A DNA stretch of 64,000 bases from Chloroflexota bacterium. Its GTDB lineage: Bacteria; Chloroflexota; UBA11872. Where the stretch lies: positions 19,434 through 83,433 of the forward strand of contig JAJDZD010000041.1 of NCBI GenBank assembly GCA_022824865.1. Reading direction: 5' to 3'. The notes under the pieces are model-generated. The model was not told the DNA's origin. It searched no databases and saw only the letters and a list, made by a program, of their open reading frames with translations. This document shows positions 53,839 through 62,496 of this stretch, piece by piece (positions within the stretch are counted from its first letter, which is position 1; the number at the start of each line of letters is the position of its first letter). Both the position numbers and the translations under genes were made by a program.

Positions 53839-55572
53839 ATGCGCTTTGAGCCGGCCGAAAAATGCCCACCCCGGCAGGCGCTCGGCGCGGCTCTTCTGAT
53901 CTTCATTCCCAATACGATTAGCATCGTTCTGCTGACCACCTTCGTCATTCGAGCATCCGAAGAATCGGAAAACTATCTGGCCTGGGCCACCTTCACGGGT
54001 CTGGCAATCTCCGGTCTAAGCATGATTCTGCATGCCTTTCCGTTTCGCTATATGGGGTCCGGAGGTCTGGTTGTCACCAACTTGAATGTACCTCTCCTTG
54101 CTGTGTCCGTTCTTGCTCTGGCGCGAGGAGGCCCAAGCCTCTTGGCGAGCTTGGTCATAACATCAACCCTGCTCCAGTTCCTTCTTGTTTCGCGCCTTGC
54201 CTCGCTCCGTCGCATATTCACACCAACCGTCAGCGGAATCGTCATCATGCTCGTCGCAGCCTCCGCTGTGCCGTTCTTTGTCGACCGGACAATAAGCCAC
54301 TCACTGGGTGATTCGGGCATAGTCCTGGTGCCGGGGATCGTGGCTCTCGCCGCGGGCTTATGGGGTGCCGTACAGTCGTCGGAGGCGCGACGTCTGTGGA
54401 CGCTGCCGATCGCTGTTGCGTCCGGCCTGGTAGTCGCCGTTCCGATGGGCCTCTACGATGCAGACCAGGTCGTTGATGCGCCATGGCTTAGCGTCACCGA
54501 CCTGCAATGGCCGCTGCAGGGACTCGACTTTGGAATACAGTTCTGGTCCTTGCTCCCGGCCTTCCTGGTCGTCAAGCTCACCGCCTTCCTGAAAGTCGTT
54601 GGCGACCTCTCCATTATCAGCCATGCGTCATACCGCAATCCGGCGGCCCTGGACTTCAGGAAGATCCAGAGCGGTCTGAATCTGTATGGAGCCACAACCC
54701 TCCTGACCGGACTCCTGGGCACGCTTCCCGTGTCCGCCCCATGGTCGTCCACCGCTGTCTACATTGGCTTTACGGGGATTGCTGCTCGAAGTGTTGGAAT
54801 CTACCTCGGTCTCCTGACAATCCTGGTTGCGCCGTTCGCCAAGATCGTAGCCGTTCTTGCCGCGACTCCTGACGCCGTTGTTGCCGCCGTATTCATCATC
54901 ATTTTTGGGCTGCTCTTTATCGAAGGGTCCAAGGCAGTGTTCACGTCCCCCATGGACTATAGGAAAGCCGTAATTGTCGGTGTCTCCATGGTTCTGGGTA
55001 TTTCGGCAGCCAGCTTTGGCCGGTTAAGCGATGGAATCTGGGGCGACTTGCTCGGAAACACGATAATCGTCGGCGGGGTTACGGCAATCGGTATGACCGT
55101 AGCGACAGGGTTCAGGGGATTCTGGCGGCGGCGCTTGAACGTCGACCTCTCGCTTTCCTCGTTGACCGACATCTCGGAGTTTCTGGAGGATTTCGCTTCC
55201 AAACGCGACTGGAGCGACTCGGCCAGGATGCGACTGAACCTGGCCGTTGAAGAGGTCGTGCTTACGCTCTTGAACCAGAGCGGCGAAAACTCTCCTGATC
55301 AGGCACGACGGCTAAGTGCCTCGGTGCATGCCGATGGCGATGCCGCTGAAATTGAGTTGATCGTCTATTCGCAAGACGATATCAAGGGCAACATTCAGGA
55401 CCAGCTTGCTCTGGTTAGCGACCAGGCGTCGCTGGACGATGCACACCAACTATCGACAATGCTGCTGCGGCATTACGCGTCGTCGGTCCATCATCGAAAG
55501 TACTACGGCGTAGACATTGTGACGTGCCGGGTCGAAGAGCATGTCGCGGGCTCGGAGACCGGGCGTCGCTGA
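53839..55572 (+). CDS. NCS2-type (uracil/xanthine) permease fused to an RsbW-like ATPase domain
   Basis: A 577-residue fusion. Residues 1 to about 430 form a fourteen-helix permease with the NCS2/xanthine-uracil plan (RQALGAALLIFIPNTISIVLL and MGSGGLVVTNLNVPLL). From about 460, a soluble domain SLSSLTDISEFLEDFASKRDWS, then RMRLNLAVEEVVLTLLNQ, matches the N-box of HATPase_c_2/RsbW-type anti-sigma kinases. The gene is visibly more AT-rich than its neighbours. Start ATG 53839 is chosen; an earlier in-frame ATG (53755) is possible. Whether it signals or only transports is unknown. Confidence 0.75.
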   Translation: MRFEPAEKCPPRQALGAALLIFIPNTISIVLLTTFVIRASEESENYLAWATFTGLAISGLSMILHAFPFRYMGSGGLVVTNLNVPLLAVSVLALARGGPSLLASLVITSTLLQFLLVSRLASLRRIFTPTVSGIVIMLVAASAVPFFVDRTISHSLGDSGIVLVPGIVALAAGLWGAVQSSEARRLWTLPIAVASGLVVAVPMGLYDADQVVDAPWLSVTDLQWPLQGLDFGIQFWSLLPAFLVVKLTAFLKVVGDLSIISHASYRNPAALDFRKIQSGLNLYGATTLLTGLLGTLPVSAPWSSTAVYIGFTGIAARSVGIYLGLLTILVAPFAKIVAVLAATPDAVVAAVFIIIFGLLFIEGSKAVFTSPMDYRKAVIVGVSMVLGISAASFGRLSDGIWGDLLGNTIIVGGVTAIGMTVATGFRGFWRRRLNVDLSLSSLTDISEFLEDFASKRDWSDSARMRLNLAVEEVVLTLLNQSGENSPDQARRLSASVHADGDAAEIELIVYSQDDIKGNIQDQLALVSDQASLDDAHQLSTMLLRHYASSVHHRKYYGVDIVTCRVEEHVAGSETGRR

Positions 55573-55733
55573 TCGATGTCGGGCGACTGAGCCCGGAATT
55601 CGGGCCTGGTTCGGAATCCTGTGCCAAGTCTGCCTGGTCCTCCGGCATGCGGGCGCTCGTAGCGCCGCAGTGCCGGCGGTGCGCCGGGCCCACAATCCAG
55701 CAGGCTGACTGCCGTCTCGCGGATGAAATGAAG

Positions 55734-55769
55734 GAGCCTCGCCGGCGGCATCTGCCGCCGGCGAGGCTC
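55734..55769. terminator. 17-bp perfect stem-loop between convergent genes
   Basis: GAGCCTCGCCGGCGGCA (55734-55750) and its exact reverse complement (55753-55769) are separated by TC. Located between the ends of the permease fusion and the convergent Cache-repeat gene, it is a strong candidate bidirectional terminator, though it has no T-tract on the plus strand. Confidence 0.7.
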
Positions 55770-55807
55770 TTCGCAGGCCGCTCCCCGGAAGAGAGTTGGC
55801 CTAGCCG

Positions 55808-57757
55808 CTACTCATCGTCGAAGTACGCCGACCCGAAGATCAGCCCGTCGTGCCGTATCGCCCACGCGTGCGCGGCGCTGCCGCTGCCCTGGGACGACGG
55901 TCGCAGGATGCTGAACCAGGCGCCCTCCTCGGTCACGTTCGCGAGCTGTTCGCCATAGTTGAAGACCATGCCGTCAAGCCCGCGAGCCCTCAGGAGCGTC
56001 ACGTCGGTTCCAATCCGTTGCGGCAACACCGGGTGCACCAGGTAGCGGTCGTTCTCGTCGATCAGGAACAGGAACGACGCGCCGTCAAAGCTCTCCGTGC
56101 TGTTGTAGTGCGCAACCGTCGCTTCCAGGCCATCGCGCTCATACCGCTCGATGGCTGCCTGCACGTAGGCCATCGTCGCCGCTTCCGGATCATCGGCCGT
56201 GGGGTAATAGCCCGAGGCGAAGATCCGTCCGTCGTGCCGAATCGCATACGAGACCTTCGGGGCTTCTTGCAGCGTCACCGGGTGCGGCCACAGGTACTCG
56301 ACCCAGACGCCTTCCTCCGTCGCCGCCGCAATCGCCTTGCCGAGCTCAAACCCGTCCGACCCCACCACGTCCTTGATGTCCGTCCCGATCAGGCGCGGGA
56401 AGAGCGGATGCACGAAGTAGATGTCGTTCGCATCCATCGCAAACAGGTAGAACTGCCCCTCGAAAGCCGCCGTGCTGTTGTAGTAGTTCGTCATCGACTC
56501 CAGGCCGTCGCGCTCGTACCGCTCGATGGCCTGCTGCACGTACTCCACCGTGTACTCACGGGGATCGGCGCCGATCCAGGCCGGCGGTTCCGCGTCCGGG
56601 TCCGGGGTGTAGTACCCCGACGCAAAGATCAGGCCTTGGTGCCGAACCACCCACGCCGTCTTCGGCTCTTCGCGGCCGGTGGCCGGATTCGGCCACGGGT
56701 ACTCCACCCAGTGCCCTTCCGGCGTCGCCTTCGCGATTTCCTTGCCCAGTTCGTACCCGTTCGATCCAACCACGTCCTTGATGTCCGTCCCGATCAGGTG
56801 AGGAAAGATCGGGTGCGCCAGGTACATGTCATCGGCGTCCATCAGGAACAGGTACAGGTAGCCGTCGACACTTGCATCGCTGTTATAGAAATCGACGGTC
56901 GCGTCCAGACCCTCCGTCCGGTACCGCCCGATCGCGTTGCTCACGTACTCCCGGATCACGCCGGCCAGGTCCGCCCGGACCGAGAAATGGCCCGAACTGA
57001 ACACGATGCCGTCATGCAGCACGAAGTAGCTGCGTTGTGGTTCGCGCTGGCCGGTGACGGGATTCGTCTGCAGATGGTTCAGCCAGCCGGCTTCGGTCGT
57101 GTTGCGGACAACCCGTATGAGCGAGTGACCGGGCGGCAGCGTGGCCCCTACCAGGTTGCGGAAAGCCGGCACCGCCAACACGGTCAAGGAAGCCCGATCC
57201 ACGGCAAGCAGAGAGCGGCCGTTCTCAATGCTCGCTTCGCTGTTGTAGTACGCCATGGTGGCTTCGAGTCCGTCCCGCTCATACGCAGCAATGGCTGCGG
57301 ACACGTAGGCAAGCGTCTGCGCGTCCGCCTCCGAGGTAACCCCCACGGCGATCGACGCCGGCTCCCAGTCGAACCGCTCGATGCTCAGCCGCTCCTGCAA
57401 CCCCTGCGGGCTATTCACCCATGTCCGATAGCCGTCGGTGAAGCCCGTCCAATTGGTCGCCTTGTCCCACAGCAACACGCCGCCCGACGTGAGCTGGCGC
57501 GTCATGCCGTCGCTCGGGTCGTGCTGCTCGTTGTCCACACAAGCGCCGATCCTGTCCGGAGCCAAGGCTTGCAGCGCTTCGAAGCCAAGCACGTACTCGC
57601 AGGACGCGACGTTCGCCGAGGCCCGTCCAACCGTGCCCACCAGCGTGAAGGCCACGGCAACGAGTGCCGCGATGACCGCAACGACCACCACGCGAGGTAC
57701 GGAATGCGCGCCGGCCGACGCTGCGACTACGGACACGGCTTCTCGACTTCGGAGCAT
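55808..57757 (-). CDS. secreted protein with four Cache-like repeats
   Basis: A 649-residue exported protein: an N-terminal hydrophobic helix (VVVVAVIAALVAVAFTLVGTV) and a Cys-containing linker are followed by four tandem domains of about 125 residues. Each has YERDGLEATVAYYNS-like, DxxDxYLVHP and RHDGLIFASGYY tracts, as in extracellular ligand-sensing Cache domains. No receptor or catalytic module is attached, so it is probably a secreted binding protein. A palindrome lies upstream of the start. Confidence 0.8.
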   Translation of the reverse strand: MLRSREAVSVVAASAGAHSVPRVVVVAVIAALVAVAFTLVGTVGRASANVASCEYVLGFEALQALAPDRIGACVDNEQHDPSDGMTRQLTSGGVLLWDKATNWTGFTDGYRTWVNSPQGLQERLSIERFDWEPASIAVGVTSEADAQTLAYVSAAIAAYERDGLEATMAYYNSEASIENGRSLLAVDRASLTVLAVPAFRNLVGATLPPGHSLIRVVRNTTEAGWLNHLQTNPVTGQREPQRSYFVLHDGIVFSSGHFSVRADLAGVIREYVSNAIGRYRTEGLDATVDFYNSDASVDGYLYLFLMDADDMYLAHPIFPHLIGTDIKDVVGSNGYELGKEIAKATPEGHWVEYPWPNPATGREEPKTAWVVRHQGLIFASGYYTPDPDAEPPAWIGADPREYTVEYVQQAIERYERDGLESMTNYYNSTAAFEGQFYLFAMDANDIYFVHPLFPRLIGTDIKDVVGSDGFELGKAIAAATEEGVWVEYLWPHPVTLQEAPKVSYAIRHDGRIFASGYYPTADDPEAATMAYVQAAIERYERDGLEATVAHYNSTESFDGASFLFLIDENDRYLVHPVLPQRIGTDVTLLRARGLDGMVFNYGEQLANVTEEGAWFSILRPSSQGSGSAAHAWAIRHDGLIFGSAYFDDE

Positions 57758-57773
57758 TCTTGAGTCCCTTCTC

Positions 57774-57789
57774 CGTGACGTCCGTCACG
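57774..57789. promoter_or_regulatory. palindrome upstream of the Cache-repeat gene
   Basis: CGTGACG-TC-CGTCACG, perfect 7-base arms, centred about 24 bases before the start codon on the minus strand. It could be an operator. No regulator gene lies beside it, so the binding factor is unknown. Confidence 0.35.
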
Positions 57790-57994
57790 TTGCGTTAGGC
57801 GACAACAAACGCGGGCGTCAGCTTACATGAGGCCCCGATGACATCCCAAAACCCACCAGCCCGCGATGTCGGAGTCAGGCTGACTCACGCGCGCCGCACG
57901 AACCGCCCAGGGGCACGGCAAATGGTCGTTCGGCAGTAGGCCCCATCCGCGACGGTCCCCTGACTCCCGAGAGCCCGTCTCGGCCATCCAACGT

Positions 57995-58678
57995 CTACGC
58001 TCCGAGGCGCCGCCGCAATTCGTCAACCGCACCGGGGTCGGTACAAGCCGCGTAATGCCCGGGCAGCACAGTCCGCAGTCCGCCGGTCGCCAGTCGCCTG
58101 ATTGACGCATCCTGGGCCGCTATGTCGGTCGCAAGGTGCCGCACATTAGGACGCAAGTGGCCTCGCATGTATATCAGCGCGTCTCCCACAATCCCCACGT
58201 CATCCCGCACCAGGCTCATGCTCCCCGGCGTGTGCCCCGGCGTATGCAGCACCTGCCAGTCGCCCACCGTGTCCCCTTCCTCCAGGGTCGTCGCGATCTC
58301 GGGCGCTTCCCAGCGCAACACCTGGGGGACCGGCCGGTGATACAGCAACCGACGCAAGCCCGGACTGTCTGAGGGATTCGACACCAATGCCGCGTCCGCC
58401 GCGTGAATCGCTACCGGCGCGTCCAGGTCTCGCGCCAACTGCGCCGCGCTGCCCGAGTGGTCGTAGTCGTAGTGCGTCAGCACGATTCGGTCGATCGAGT
58501 CTGGTTGGACGCCCGTGGCCCGGACTGCCCGCAGGATCGCTCCCGCCACGTGGCTCACGCCCGTATCGATCAACAGCGTTTCCGCGCCAACTGCCAGGTA
58601 CGCCAGCGCGCCCCACCAGCCCCCAAGGGCGAAGACACCCTCGGCAACCTCGCGCGGATACCTATAGAGCACGATCAA
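57995..58678 (-). CDS. metallo-beta-lactamase-fold hydrolase
   Basis: A 227-residue MBL-fold protein. The metal motif is THYDYDHSG (the usual HxHxDH reads HxDxDH), with GHTPGSMS and DALIY as the later His and Asp ligands, and PGHYAAC at the end. Typical of hydrolases acting on thioesters, lactones or phosphodiesters; substrate unknown. It is transcribed in the same direction as the Cache gene and 237 bases from it; the gap holds no gene that I can see. Confidence 0.9.
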   Translation of the reverse strand: MIVLYRYPREVAEGVFALGGWWGALAYLAVGAETLLIDTGVSHVAGAILRAVRATGVQPDSIDRIVLTHYDYDHSGSAAQLARDLDAPVAIHAADAALVSNPSDSPGLRRLLYHRPVPQVLRWEAPEIATTLEEGDTVGDWQVLHTPGHTPGSMSLVRDDVGIVGDALIYMRGHLRPNVRHLATDIAAQDASIRRLATGGLRTVLPGHYAACTDPGAVDELRRRLGA

Positions 58679-58760
58679 CCACGCTCAATCGTCCATGAAG
58701 CCCGACGGCAAGACCGCAAGCCAGCGGCAGACCGCGCCGAAACCGGCGCCTATCGGAGCG

Positions 58761-59006
58761 CTACGAGTCGCAGTCCTGGCCGAGCGTGCCTTCCCAGTAG
58801 TGATCGCCCGGCAGCAGGTTCGTGTTGCCCGCGCTGCCTTCCTTGTAGCCCGTGCAGTAGAAGTCGCCGGGGTTCAGCTTGAACTCGCCGCTTCGTTTCG
58901 GCTCATCGTCACCGCACCCTGACAACGCAAAGACGAGCGCCAGCAGCAACCCGGCGCCTGCGACTTTCCCCGCGCGGCCCGCGCGGCGAATCGACCTCGA
59001 AATCAT
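58761..59006 (-). CDS. small lipoprotein
   Basis: An 81-residue protein with a signal peptide and lipobox LSGC at about residue 28. The mature part is polar (GDDEPKRSGEFKLNPGDFYC) with three cysteines. ATG 59006 has GGGGAGG at suitable spacing. Family unknown. Confidence 0.65.
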   Translation of the reverse strand: MISRSIRRAGRAGKVAGAGLLLALVFALSGCGDDEPKRSGEFKLNPGDFYCTGYKEGSAGNTNLLPGDHYWEGTLGQDCDS

Positions 59007-59284
59007 CCGGCGCCTCCCCGAGCGGAAACGTCCGAGCGTAACCGTCAATGGACGGTGCGCCCTATTGCTCACCTAATCATGCGGCGAACCGAGACGCCGG
59101 TCAAACATTGGCTGGGTCGGGCATGCGATTCCAGGCCCGGGCGCCCGTGGCCTGCCAGCGTTGCCTCGCCTTCGATCGTGGTCCTGTCCGACGATTTGGC
59201 GTCAGTCCACGCACCTGCACCTCTTGCTTCTTCCCGCCTCAGGCTAAGATTCCCCGCGACGTTCCCTAAAGGCCGCCAAGCCTC

Positions 59285-59866
59285 GTGTCTCACACCCGAC
59301 CCTTAGTGACCTGCGCACAACTGCGCGTGAGCCGCCTTCTGCTGGCCGTGGTTCTGACCCTCACGCTGACCGCCTGCGGTGAATCGGCCGGCGACGCCGA
59401 CGGTGCGGGCGCCCAGGTGGCCCCTCCCGGACCAATTGACGCGACGCCCGGCGAAACTGTCGAACGCGACGGCGTTGCCATCTCTGTCTTCGAGGCCGGC
59501 GCGGCCCGTTCGTTCGACCGCCGCGAACAAGCCGCCGACGGCAAGGTCTTCATCGCGGCCAGGCTTTCGATAAGCAACTCCGGCTCCGGGATTCCCGACC
59601 AGGGTCCGGACGCGCTCGTGCTCGAACTCCCCGACGGGACCGTTGGCAAACCCTGGATTGTCACCCCAGGCAGCCGCCTGCGAGACACTGGACCCTCGCC
59701 AGGGGAGGAATTCGGCGGCTGGCGTAGCTGGGAAGTGCCCGAGGGCACACGCGCGGCGACCCTCAGCTACCGGCCTGAACCCGGCGTCGAGATTCGCTTC
59801 GGCTTCACCTTGTCGGGCGAAGTCCGCGATCGCTGGCAGGTAACGTCGGACCTTCGCCACGTCTGA
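59285..59866 (+). CDS. lipoprotein with a DUF4352-like beta-sandwich
   Basis: A 193-residue lipoprotein: signal peptide LLLAVVLTLTLTAC with lipobox Cys, an Ala/Pro linker, then an immunoglobulin-like domain (VAISVFEAGAARSF, FIAARLSISNSGSG, EVPEGTRAATLSYRPEPGVEIRF). DUF4352-type domains of this kind bind unknown ligands. The start is GTG 59285. A paralogue follows 168 bases later. Confidence 0.75.
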   Translation: MSHTRPLVTCAQLRVSRLLLAVVLTLTLTACGESAGDADGAGAQVAPPGPIDATPGETVERDGVAISVFEAGAARSFDRREQAADGKVFIAARLSISNSGSGIPDQGPDALVLELPDGTVGKPWIVTPGSRLRDTGPSPGEEFGGWRSWEVPEGTRAATLSYRPEPGVEIRFGFTLSGEVRDRWQVTSDLRHV

Positions 59867-60034
59867 TAGCCGTGCCCCGCCTGCCGCCGGGTCGTAACCG
59901 TCGCCATCAAGCCTGAATTCCCCGTACCGCCGCGCCGGCTCGATCCCGCGCACACCATCGGCTCGCCCGCCTCGTGCGATAAGCTGACACCGAGTCCAGC
60001 ACGGCGAGCGTTCCCACTCCCGAGGTTCCTTCCA

Positions 60035-60574
60035 ATGACCCGATTCCCCATCCCTCGCCGCGCCATGGTCGGCGTGGTGCTTGGCTTTGTCCTCGCCATC
60101 GCGCTGGCTGCCTGCGGCGAATCGGGTGGCGACGAGCCGGTCGCTGTCGATCCGCCCGGACCCGTTGACGCGCAGGTTGGTGGAACTGTTGACAAGGGTG
60201 GGGCCAACATCACCCTCACTGAGGTCGGTGCCACCCGCTCCTTCGGCAGCTTTGACAATGCCGAGCCCGGATTCATGTTCATCTCCGCCTACTTCGTCGT
60301 GCAGAACAGCGGCAGCGGCTCCATCAACCTTGATCCTGAAGTCATGACTCTTGAACTCGCTGGCGGTGACACCGGCATCGCCCGCCAGGCCGCCCCGGCC
60401 GCTCGGCTGGCCAATGCCGGCCCCGCGCCGGGTGCCGAGGAACGCGGTTGGCGCAGTTGGGAGGTCCCCGAAGGCACTCGTGCCGCCACCATCAGCTACA
60501 AGCCCACCGCCGATGTCGAAATCCGCTTCGGCGTCATCGTCCCGACCGAAATCAAGGAGCGCTGGCGCGTCTGA
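60035..60574 (+). CDS. DUF4352-like lipoprotein, paralogue
   Basis: A 179-residue lipoprotein very similar to the preceding one: lipobox LAACG, PPGPVDAQVGGTVDKGG, then FMFISAYFVVQNSGSG and EVPEGTRAATISYKPTADVEIRF. The tandem pair is a local duplication with divergence. Substrate and partner unknown. Starts at ATG 60035. Confidence 0.75.
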   Translation: MTRFPIPRRAMVGVVLGFVLAIALAACGESGGDEPVAVDPPGPVDAQVGGTVDKGGANITLTEVGATRSFGSFDNAEPGFMFISAYFVVQNSGSGSINLDPEVMTLELAGGDTGIARQAAPAARLANAGPAPGAEERGWRSWEVPEGTRAATISYKPTADVEIRFGVIVPTEIKERWRV

Positions 60575-60601
60575 TCGTCCGGTGCCCGCGACGAGCTTGC
60601 C

Positions 60602-61084
60602 GTGACGCTTGAGCTCTGGAACTTCCTGCTCGTCATCCACCAGTTCAGTGGCACGGCGGCGCTAGGCGCCTTCACGGTTGCCCTCGTCGTCGTTATCCAG
60701 GGCCGACGCATGGCCCTGGCCGGTGGCTGGACCGACGGCCTTCCCACCGAACCCGTCCTCCGCGCCCTCAATCGCTGGATAACCGCGCCCTCGATGACCC
60801 TGTTGCTCGCCAGCGGCCTCGGCCTGGCCCTCACCAATTCCTATCGAATGAGTCCAACATTCCTCGTCACCAGCACCGTCGCCATGGGCCTCGCCACCGC
60901 CATCTGGCTAGGCGTCATGCTCCCGGCGGAAACCCACTTCCGCGCCGGCCGTCAATGGCCCCTCGGGTGGCGGCGTTGGATTGCCGGCTGGATCGCCCTG
61001 GCGGTCCTCGTCCTCTTCGCCTTCGCCATGATGATCATCCGCCCCGTCTGGTGGCCCGCCGTCACCGCCTGGACCCCCGGCTGA
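60602..61084 (+). CDS. DUF2269-like integral membrane protein
   Basis: A 160-residue protein with four hydrophobic helices (WNFLLVIHQFSGTAALGAFTVALVVV and RWIAGWIALAVLVLFAFAMMI among them). A His at residue 13 in the first helix is shared with DUF2269-type proteins. Function unknown. GTG 60602 starts 27 bases after the lipoprotein stop, so it may be in the same operon. Confidence 0.65.
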   Translation: MTLELWNFLLVIHQFSGTAALGAFTVALVVVIQGRRMALAGGWTDGLPTEPVLRALNRWITAPSMTLLLASGLGLALTNSYRMSPTFLVTSTVAMGLATAIWLGVMLPAETHFRAGRQWPLGWRRWIAGWIALAVLVLFAFAMMIIRPVWWPAVTAWTPG

Positions 61085-61529
61085 CCCCACGCGCCTCAGC
61101 GCTCAACCGGCCCCGTCTAGAGACCCTTGCGGAACGCCCCTCCTTCCCGTAGGCGGGGCGATTCTTCACCCTCTCCTGAGACCTTTGCAGAACGCCTCTC
61201 GACCTCGAAAGCGCGTCCGCTCTTAGTCCCTCTCCTGGGGGAGAGGGCTAGGGTGAGGAGTCTTCCGGTCGTGCGCCCCACGCCTGCAACCACGCAGAGA
61301 TCCACTCACCCAACTGGCGCGGCAGTCCTCACCCTCCCCAAGGGGAGAGGCAGAACCTGTCCTGAGCTAGCCGAAGGATTCCAGCGTAGTCGCCGGAAAT
61401 CGGTAAGGAGTCTTCCGAGCAACCACCCTCCGCCCACCCGAGGACCTCGCCAGCGCCCCGGTCGATTACGCAAGGGTCCCCGGCGGTGTGAAACACTGCG
61501 CGGCAGCCGACGTGAACTGGTAAATCTCC
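61085..61529. other. gene-poor region carrying repeat elements
   Basis: This 445-base stretch holds no convincing gene. It contains several partial copies of the interspersed repeat described next (61121-61480) and the upstream region of the HpcH/HpaI aldolase gene. Confidence 0.6.
61121..61480. repeat. composite copies of a palindromic intergenic repeat with inverted ends
   Basis: End motif AGACCYTTGCRGAAC occurs at 61121-61135 and 61179-61193, and its inverted partner is read as GATTACGCAAGGGTCC near 61465-61480. Between them are palindromes CCCTCTCC-TGGG-GGAGAGGG (61228-61247) and CTCCCC-AA-GGGGAG (61334-61347) and the shared tract AGTCTTCCG at about 61258 and 61409. Two or more degenerate copies are fused here. 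Confidence 0.65.
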
Positions 61530-62324
61530 ATGCGTCCTAACCGTCTTCGCGAACTGCTGGATGCCGGCAAGCCCAGCTACAGCACGCACGTCCTCATCTC
61601 TTGGCCCGCGATCGTTGAACTGGTCGGCCAGACCGGGCAGTACGACTACGTGGAATTCGTCGCCGAGTACGCGCCCTATGACCTCTACGCGCTGGAGAAC
61701 ATCGGGCGCGCCATCGATCTCTTCGACAACTTCAGCGGCATGATGAAGATCGAGCAGGAGCCACGCACGTATCTGACGGTTCGGGCCATCGGCTCGGGGA
61801 TCCAGAATCTCCTGTTTGCCGACGTGCGAACGCCGGAGGAAGCGCGCGAGTGCGTGCAGGCGGTCCGGGCCAGCACCCCGTCCACCGGCGGTCGGCATGG
61901 CGCCGGTTCGCGCCGCGACACCGGCTACGTGCGCGAGGGTGGTAGTCAGGCCTTCGTGGACGCGCTGGAGCAAGCCGTCGTGATGCTGATGATCGAAAAG
62001 GACGAAGCCGTCCGTAATCTTGAAAACGTGATTGGCGTCGGCGGTGTGGACATGGTCCAGTTCGGTCCCACCGACTACGCCATGAGCATCGACAAGCCCG
62101 GCCAGGGTGGGTCCCCGGAGGTCCGCGAAGCCGAGGCCTATGTCATCAAGACCGCGCTCGGCATGGGCATTCAGCCGCGCGCCGAGATCGGCTCGCCCGA
62201 CCACGCCAAGCGCTACCTGGACATGGGCGTCACCCACTTCTCGATCGGCACCGACATCGGCATCCTCTCCAGCTGGTGGGCCCAGAACGGCGAAGCCCTG
62301 CGCGCCGCCGTGGACGGGGCCTAG
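61530..62324 (+). CDS. HpcH/HpaI aldolase family protein
   Basis: A 264-residue class II pyruvate-aldolase-type TIM barrel. Family segments are VEFVAEYAPYDLYAL near residue 41, MMKIEQEPRTYLTVRAIGSGIQNLLFADV near 75 (with the metal Glu), and IEKDEAVRNLENVIGVGGVDMVQFGPTDYA. Such enzymes split 4-hydroxy-2-oxo acids, but relatives act on citrate-like or malyl-type thioesters. Substrate unknown. Confidence 0.9.
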   Translation: MRPNRLRELLDAGKPSYSTHVLISWPAIVELVGQTGQYDYVEFVAEYAPYDLYALENIGRAIDLFDNFSGMMKIEQEPRTYLTVRAIGSGIQNLLFADVRTPEEARECVQAVRASTPSTGGRHGAGSRRDTGYVREGGSQAFVDALEQAVVMLMIEKDEAVRNLENVIGVGGVDMVQFGPTDYAMSIDKPGQGGSPEVREAEAYVIKTALGMGIQPRAEIGSPDHAKRYLDMGVTHFSIGTDIGILSSWWAQNGEALRAAVDGA

Positions 62325-62346
62325 CCGCAGCTCGTCCCACAGAATG

Positions 62347-62476
62347 AACTTTGCATAACCACCTCACCCTCGGAGGCGTGACCTCTTGCCTCTCCTGGGG
62401 GAGAGGCCGGCGCCGTCCCCGGCGCCGGGTGAGGGGTCTTCCGGGCAACCGCTCCCGGGTTACGCAAAGGTCTCCA
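62347..62476. repeat. complete copy of the interspersed repeat, about 130 bp
   Basis: The left end AACTTTGCATAACC (about 62348-62361) is mirrored by the right end GGGTTACGCAAAGGTCT (about 62459-62475). The interior has CCTCTCC-TGGG-GGAGAGG near 62389-62406, a second palindrome around CCGGCGCC near 62407-62428, and GAGGGGTCTTCCGGGCAACC. It lies between two genes and ends 21 bases before the ThiO start, so it may carry or alter that promoter. It looks like a non-autonomous (MITE- or REP-like) element. Confidence 0.75.
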
Positions 62477-62496
62477 CAGAGAGAATTGCTGCGGCG

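Noticed and set aside
55850..57763. A plus-strand open frame of 637 codons opposite the Cache-repeat protein
   Set aside because: The minus-strand protein has four conserved repeats; the antisense frame is Arg/His/Val-rich by complementarity.
59007..59284. tRNA or riboswitch in the 278-base gap upstream of the first lipoprotein
   Set aside because: No cloverleaf, T-loop or conserved riboswitch core was found by eye.
59303..60640. A minus-strand open frame of 445 codons opposite the two lipoproteins
   Set aside because: The two plus-strand genes have signal peptides, lipoboxes and mutual similarity; the antisense frame has none.
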